Assembly: GCA_902806595.1 (NCBI GenBank)
Contig: CADCXC010000004.1
Coordinates: 2,790,001 to 2,854,000, forward strand
Source of the DNA: Pyrenopolyporus hunteri
Lineage: Eukaryota > Ascomycota > Sordariomycetes > Xylariales > Hypoxylaceae
DNA: 64,000 nucleotides
Reading direction: 5' to 3'
The notes below the pieces were generated by a model. The model was not told the DNA's origin. It searched no databases and saw only the letters and a program-made list of their open reading frames with translations. Shown one piece after another: positions 58,418-64,000 of the stretch; position 1 is the stretch's first letter, and every line of letters begins with the position of its first letter. Position numbers and translations under genes: made by a program.

Positions 58418-58854
58418 CGTATTGCGTATTGCGTATTGGTAGGCGGGTAGGAGGCCTGCGAAAGAACAAAGACCGAGCCAGAGACCTGAGACCAGAGACC
58501 TGAGACCTGACGCCTGTTACCTGATACCTGATAACTGATACTTTGATACTGATATCGAAAGTACCAAGTTACAGCCGTCGGCAAGACGAGTCATCACGCC
58601 CGGCCGCATTGCGGTCAAAGCCAGGTAGCCAGGTTACCTGAGGCGCCAGGGGTCGGTATGTCCAGCTCTGGAACTTTCTTGGGCAGTAATCCGTGATCCG
58701 TGATCCGTAATCCGAAGGCGAATACTGGCTAAACGGAAAAGAGAGAACCCTGTAGGGGATTCCAAAGGTTGCGCGGCTTGCGTGATGGCGAGATTGGATG
58801 CTGGAAATTGGATATTGGATATTGGATATCGGATAGTGGATAGCGGGTAGTGGG
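58418..58854. repeat. Cluster of four short tandem repeats
   Basis: Four unrelated arrays in 440 bp: CGTATTG x3 (58418-58439), GAGACCTGA/ACCTGATA-type units (58481-58556), an ATCCGTG 8-mer x3-4 (58687-58714) and TGGATATT-type 8-mers (58795-58854). Units are 7-10 bp with point differences, like replication-slippage minisatellites. Confidence 0.8.
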
Positions 58855-60021
58855 AATTCGCAATTGCGAGTATGGGACGGGGCGGGAAATAGGAGGAATG
58901 GGTTAAGGGATATATGATAATAGGGTACTTCTTCTCCCCTCGAGTGGTGGTAAAAAGGAATTTGATTGACGGGACGGTAATAAGAAAGAGATATGAACCA
59001 GGACGGCTCGAACGAATGGGGGTGTGTGTTCCGAGTTGTGAACTGAGAAATAGACGCAACCTAGAGAATTCTTTTTTTTTCTTGTTGAGTTTCGTTACTT
59101 ACTTTGACATCATTGCCTGCGTCGCCCGCCGTAGCAGGTCGAATCCTCCCTCCGAACCTGACATGATGATGGACCAAAGGTAAGTTGATCTCTCTCACCC
59201 AATGTCAGGTTCCTGTCCGAGCAGTTCGCAAACTTTGTCTTGAGCCACCAGACGTTAGTCGTACGGTGGGTGCGAAAGGTGGCGGTGATAAATTGTGGTG
59301 GTGGTAGTGGTGGTAGTAGTGACGAGCCGGGCTGGTTTCTTTGAATACCGATTTGACGTGAGGAAGAATAAAAAAAAACTTATAATTACCAAGTCGACGT
59401 CGTTTGGTTGGAGATCAAAGGTTTGACGCGAGCGTGGGGGTTTGAAAGGGAAAGGGAAACAGAGGAAGAATTGATTTGCGTGAGGGGAAAGTATTTTTTT
59501 TTACTGACGTTCGAGTGGTGGTTTTGGTAATTGGTAGAGGGAAAAAAATGATGTCGCGAAGGAGAACGTTGCGGTTGATTGAATGTCTTGCTGCTGAAAA
59601 AAGGCGGGCTTCTGATTTGAGCCTGATGGGCCTAATGGCGGGGCATTCGTTAGAAGCGTTGAAGGGGAACTGAGTCCCAAAAATGGGAGCTAAATATTCG
59701 ATTGGAACCAGCCTACTAAGAAAGCCCGGGAACGCCTAGTGGCTGACCTGTTTCTGTGCTAGGCCCCGCCGGCGCCGGTACAGCGCAAAACCAGTGCGGT
59801 CATTGTAGGGCAAGCGTACCCCTTAGGTATGGGACAGGCGAAACAGACGGGCTAGGAAGTGGTTCAGACGGTGGGGATGTACCTGAAGTTACTTACGAGC
59901 TACCTTTTTTCGGTTCACTAATGATTGTACATATGTACCTCCTAGTACATTTTCGGTTCGATTCGATGTCCCCTAGGAGGGGCCCGTGGACAGCGGGGTT
60001 TCCTTCTCGTGGACGAATTCA

Positions 60022-60080
60022 ATAGGTGCGATAGGGTACGATAGGGTACGATGGGGGTGCGATAGGTGCGATAGGTGAGG
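60022..60080. repeat. Tandem repeat, GATAGGGTAC-type 10-mer
   Basis: About five to six degenerate units alternating GCGATAGG and TACGATAGGG. Confidence 0.75.
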
Positions 60081-61363
60081 TAATTCACCATTTTCCCCCT
60101 ATGGATGGCCGTTTCGTCGTCAGGGTCCAAGGACCAGATCTACGGCGCTGTACTGTACATGTTACCGACGTTAGGAGATATGTACATATGTACCTACCTA
60201 CGCATGTAGGTACGTGGCAAATGCTAGGTTTATGTGCACTGTTGTTCGTGTTAATGCTTAAGTGCGTACACGTACCGTCCGTATCGTAGCTATGTAATAG
60301 TTGACCTACGCTATGAAGATGATGGAATTATGCCTGCGGTAGGTACCATAGGTACCTATGTCTCCGTACCTGCTTGGGAAATATTTACTGTGCTATACCT
60401 GGGTACATGTATATACCTAGGTACTTCACGTCCAGGAATACCTCATTCGACAGCTGTATACAGGTAGGTACATATGCGCATAGATGCAACTGGCACTATG
60501 TGTACTACCCCCTAAGCGTCTTTATGGTAGTCGTCGCTTAAATCTCAACTCTCCTTTTCCAGTTTCCGGACAAGGAAGCCAGAGAAGAAAATAATAATAA
60601 TCATGACGATACTGATAAAATTGAAAATGAAAAAAAAGGTTTTTGAAAAAGAAAAAAAATTAAATAATAGAAAAGCGCAGTACCGAAATCAGCCGACTAT
60701 CACAAGGTCCTGATGTGATTCGGTGTGTGTTCTTGGAGAAACCGGCGAGCTTCGGGCGCTAGTTCGACCTCGATGGGGGATTCTCCCTTCTCCGACGTAG
60801 CCTCCTACCTCTACGTAGTAGGGGACTGTATGTGTGATTTGATACCGTGCCAACTAGCCGTTGCCCAACCCCCAGCGGCATGCCTGATGGGGAAGGCGAT
60901 CGTACCTAGGTCCAGCTAGCCGGCTAAGTCGAGCGAGATCTATGTCGCAATTCTGAGACTAGCCGCGATGCGGCAGCCTGTCGGCGCCGACCCCCTTTTT
61001 TGGGGGTGCGAGAGAAGAAGGGTAGGTACCGGATTGAAGGTATTACAAAGGTATGATGAATTGGCTCGGATTGCAGAACACGAGCAGCAGTCGGGAACAC
61101 CGCCCGATTCCAAATACACGTAATGAAGAGGAACGGCAGACCAATTGCGGTGTGTGAAGGCCAAAACATCCCCAAGAATGTTGGCAGAGAGAGGGTGGAG
61201 AAGCTCGATATGTGCGTAGGGAAGTAGGCATGTACTAAGGAAGGCCTCGTCAACGAATATTCGCCGGGGCCGGTAGACTTCTCTTCTTGTGGAATCTGAG
61301 ATTTGGTTATGGTGGTTGTTTTTTTATATATATCTCCGTAGGAGCCACATACGCAACACACAT

Positions 61364-61416
61364 ATACCATGCATACCATACCATACCATACCGTACCATA
61401 CCATACCTACCATACA
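61364..61416. repeat. (CATAC) pentanucleotide microsatellite
   Basis: About ten CATAC-type units with one CGTAC variant, followed by CATACCTACCATACATA. Confidence 0.85.
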
Positions 61417-61840
61417 TAATCTCCATGTGTATGGATGTAGGTACCTACGACTTACACATCATTATGGGCGTACATAGTGTGTTCTTAAAACAAGTTTCCT
61501 GGGTTTCATATGCGATGCCGCCCAGGTGCAAACAAGCGAGCGGTAGAATCCGGGAGGATTGGAACAATTGACGACTCGATGACATGACACCTGAATAACA
61601 AGAAGCCCAGAAGAAAGCCCGTTGCCTACATACAATTGGCTCTCCACCGGCTTCTGATATTACCTAAGATGGCTATGCACAGGGGGGGGCTGGACTTCTA
61701 GAAGAAAAAAAAATCCTCGAGTTGCGGTGACAAGGCTGTTCCATTTTACTCCATATACTCCATTCGGCCCATCTGCTCCATTTACATATATGGGAATGAT
61801 ATGTACACATAAGCCCAGGTTAAGGAATACATACCTACCT

Positions 61841-61858
61841 ATGTATTGTACAATACAT
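61841..61858. repeat. Perfect 18-bp palindrome
   Basis: ATGTATTGTACAATACAT is its own reverse complement. The core TATTGTACAATA recurs near 43008. It may be a protein-binding palindrome or chance. Confidence 0.6.
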
Positions 61859-62816
61859 ATCTAACCTAACGCGGGAATCCTTCGCCCCGAGAGGCGGATT
61901 CGAAAACGGATTGGACGTCGTTACAGTGGCACAGATAACAAAATACGTCCATCCCTATAGCTCCTACGTATTGCCCATACCCATACGGGTGGGGACGGTC
62001 TGATAGGATATCCGTGGTTCCTGAAACTGTTCGCCGGCGTCTACCACCAGCCCTAATGCGGAACTTAACGTTTGCCATCCCTGCGTGGCGCTTTTTTCTT
62101 GATTTATTACCTTATCGCTTTGCCTGCTGAACGCATGTGCTTCCAACCAAAACGACGAAACGAAAACGGGCCTGGAAAGGACCCAGCTAAGATAAACGCA
62201 GCTAAGATATGCCAATCCCGAGCTGTTAACCTAGGTGCTTATTCGACATACAGCTTCCTTCTCAGCTCTGGAATAGTATCACGTAACAGCTTTCCCGGTC
62301 TTAATCCCTTTTATTCTTTCCTTTTTTTGTTTTCCTTCTCGTAAGATTAGCCCCCTTCTAATAATGGTCGCATCCCAATCTCCTGAGTAAGCCACATACT
62401 GATTGCAGTCATTGGCTTGTGAATAGTACACGCTATCAGTCTCTAATAAGATGAGGTCAAGGTGACCAGCGCATCCATATATCCCTGTATTATAATTAAA
62501 CCTCTTGTGGGACGAGCCAGGTGTAATTATAAAAAAGACAGTTGATTTATGTTGATGACGAGATGGTACATAGATCACGTCAGGTAGATTGCCGTAGATT
62601 GACCACTTAGACTCTAAACGAACCCCCCCCTTCACCCGAACTACTGCGTTACCTGAGCAGTTGGTGGTATAGGAAAAAAAAACAAGTACGTTTAATGTTC
62701 GGACGTCAGGTCAACTGTTGGTGTGTTGGGAAAAAGGGATGCATCTCGTCGCTGACTGACCGAAAAGTTGGCAGTTATGAGCATTTTCTTGTCTGTTACC
62801 AACCGGAGGCACAAAC

Positions 62817-62861
62817 GTGCGTGTGCGTGTGCGTGTGTGTGTATGTGCATGTGTGTATATA
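62817..62861. repeat. (GT)n / GCGTGT dinucleotide repeat
   Basis: Alternating purine-pyrimidine tract of about 45 bp, starting CGTGCGTGTGCGTG and ending GTGTGTATATA. It is capable of Z-DNA formation. Confidence 0.8.
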
Positions 62862-64000
62862 GATATTTCCGTGCCCCTGCGACGGTATGACGAGAGGCAA
62901 CCTGTGTTCCCAAAGCATATCATTGACTATTGACCTAGTGTGGCTTGTGTGAAGTCTTATATCACGTACCAACGTATAGCGTCCCTACCCTCTATATGCC
63001 CGTGTCCAAAAAGGACGTCTCATGATACCGATAGATGCAGCCAAACTGTCACGCATGCACAAGCCACTCGATCGCAAACGTTGGACCAGATTGCGGGAGG
63101 AGCGGGATGTGATCGTAGCGATGCGAACCTGCGAGTCATGGAGAAGATTTTCCTCTCTCGGAACTCGTCGCCGCCTTTTACCTACATCCGGGATTTCATT
63201 GTCATGGTAGCAATCTATATACTGTGCTTCTCCCATGGATGAGCAGGCCAGGTCGGTCAGGTAATTATGTAGGTGGTATTGCACATAATTCAGCCAAGCT
63301 GGCCGGATTGTGCGACCTCGTTCTGCCCTATCCAGCAACGCAAGAATGATTTTATTATTAGGTATGGGAAGCTTAGCACATCCAGGAGTACGGATGCCAA
63401 GCTGTTGAACTTCTCCCCTACCCTCCCTCCCTCTTCCCCAATTACGGATATCCGAATATACTAATGTCTCTTTTTTTCTTTACCTACATGTATGCCCGCC
63501 CATCTTTCGTAGCGTTAGCGTCTACGCATGACAACTCGCATCCATGGTCGGTTTAGACATATCTTACACAGGCAGAAAAACCCTGAGCCGGGATCTACCC
63601 CTTTCGTGAACACCTCGAAGCAATCCCGTAGTAGGGCCCACCATCCCAATCCGCGCCGAGGGATCCAGCCCATCAGGCCGCGCGGATCCTCACATCACTC
63701 CGGGGGGCGAAGAAGAAAAATTTCTTTACCCTACCTAAGATACCCTGAGGGCGCAGATATGGATAAGGGAATAGTAAGGGGCCCGTCGATGCTACCCAGG
63801 TTATTTTGATCCAAACCTTTTCGGAAATTATCAGGTTGAATGAGGAGAGGCACGCAACGCAAAAGAGACGGAAACGGAACCCTTGTCGCCATGTGGTAGC
63901 CGGGCATACCCACCATCAAAGATCAACGGACGGCGCAGTCCCGTTTCTAGTTCTAGGGCAGAGAACGGGAGATCGGGTATCGGGTACCGTCCCCGTCAAA

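Larger units (their letters stand above)
58855..64000. other. Gene-free terminal interval
   Basis: 5.1 kb to the window end without a supported gene. Open frames reach about 150 codons (60924-61379, minus) but have no recognisable domain and overlap T/C-rich DNA. The interval is rich in short repeats and GTAC/TAGGTA palindromes. A gene with small exons or a non-coding transcript cannot be excluded. Confidence 0.45.

Noticed and set aside
60924..61379. 151-codon frame on the minus strand
   Set aside because: Begins in a microsatellite-derived sequence, shows no domain, and overlaps other frames of equal quality.

Overview
The window is nuclear DNA of a filamentous ascomycete (Pezizomycotina, most likely Sordariomycetes). 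Genes carry short GT-AG introns with CTAAC-type branch sites, the proteins are fungal (ATP synthase subunit h, Ade2, Prp4, Sch9, a DUF1996 secreted protein, a DOMON/b561 protein), and one 13 kb block is reduced almost to A+T in the manner of repeat-induced point mutation (RIP). Thirteen protein-coding genes are supported. Exon structures were assembled by eye from splice signals, frame continuity and family knowledge.

Layout. 0.4-3.2 kb: two secreted-protein genes (DUF1996; a small Cys-containing candidate effector). 3.2-5.9 kb: no gene seen. 5.9-9.6 kb: an SNF2-type helicase (minus). 10.0-22.9 kb: an AT-rich block built from one LTR retrotransposon inserted into another copy of the same family. 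Both copies keep LTRs of about 200-210 bp and 5-bp target duplications. 23.7-26.4 kb: a Ser-rich coiled-coil protein (minus). 27.3-27.6 kb: a 309-bp TIR element (MITE). 29.9 kb: a tRNA-like Pol III unit. 30.2-40.8 kb: a gene-dense housekeeping stretch with an aldo-keto reductase, ADE2, a DUS4-type dihydrouridine synthase (divergent from ADE2), a Pch1-type transcriptional cyclin and the splicing factor Prp4. 41.1-42.0 kb: an AT-rich TIR element. 43.7-45.2 kb: a Psk1-like AGC kinase. 48.6-50.2 kb: a DOMON-cytochrome b561 protein. 51.2-52.1 kb: ATP14. 54.7-57.4 kb: Sch9, with a C2 domain and an AGC kinase domain. 57.4-64.0 kb: no gene seen, but many short tandem repeats.

How the genes relate. 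Most are unrelated housekeeping functions: purine synthesis, tRNA modification, transcription elongation, splicing and respiration. The clearest functional link is that two S6-kinase-class AGC kinases, both expected to act downstream of TORC1, lie about 9.4 kb apart. The most informative non-genic signals are the nested retrotransposon and the pattern of surviving cytosines in it, which sit almost only in CpG.
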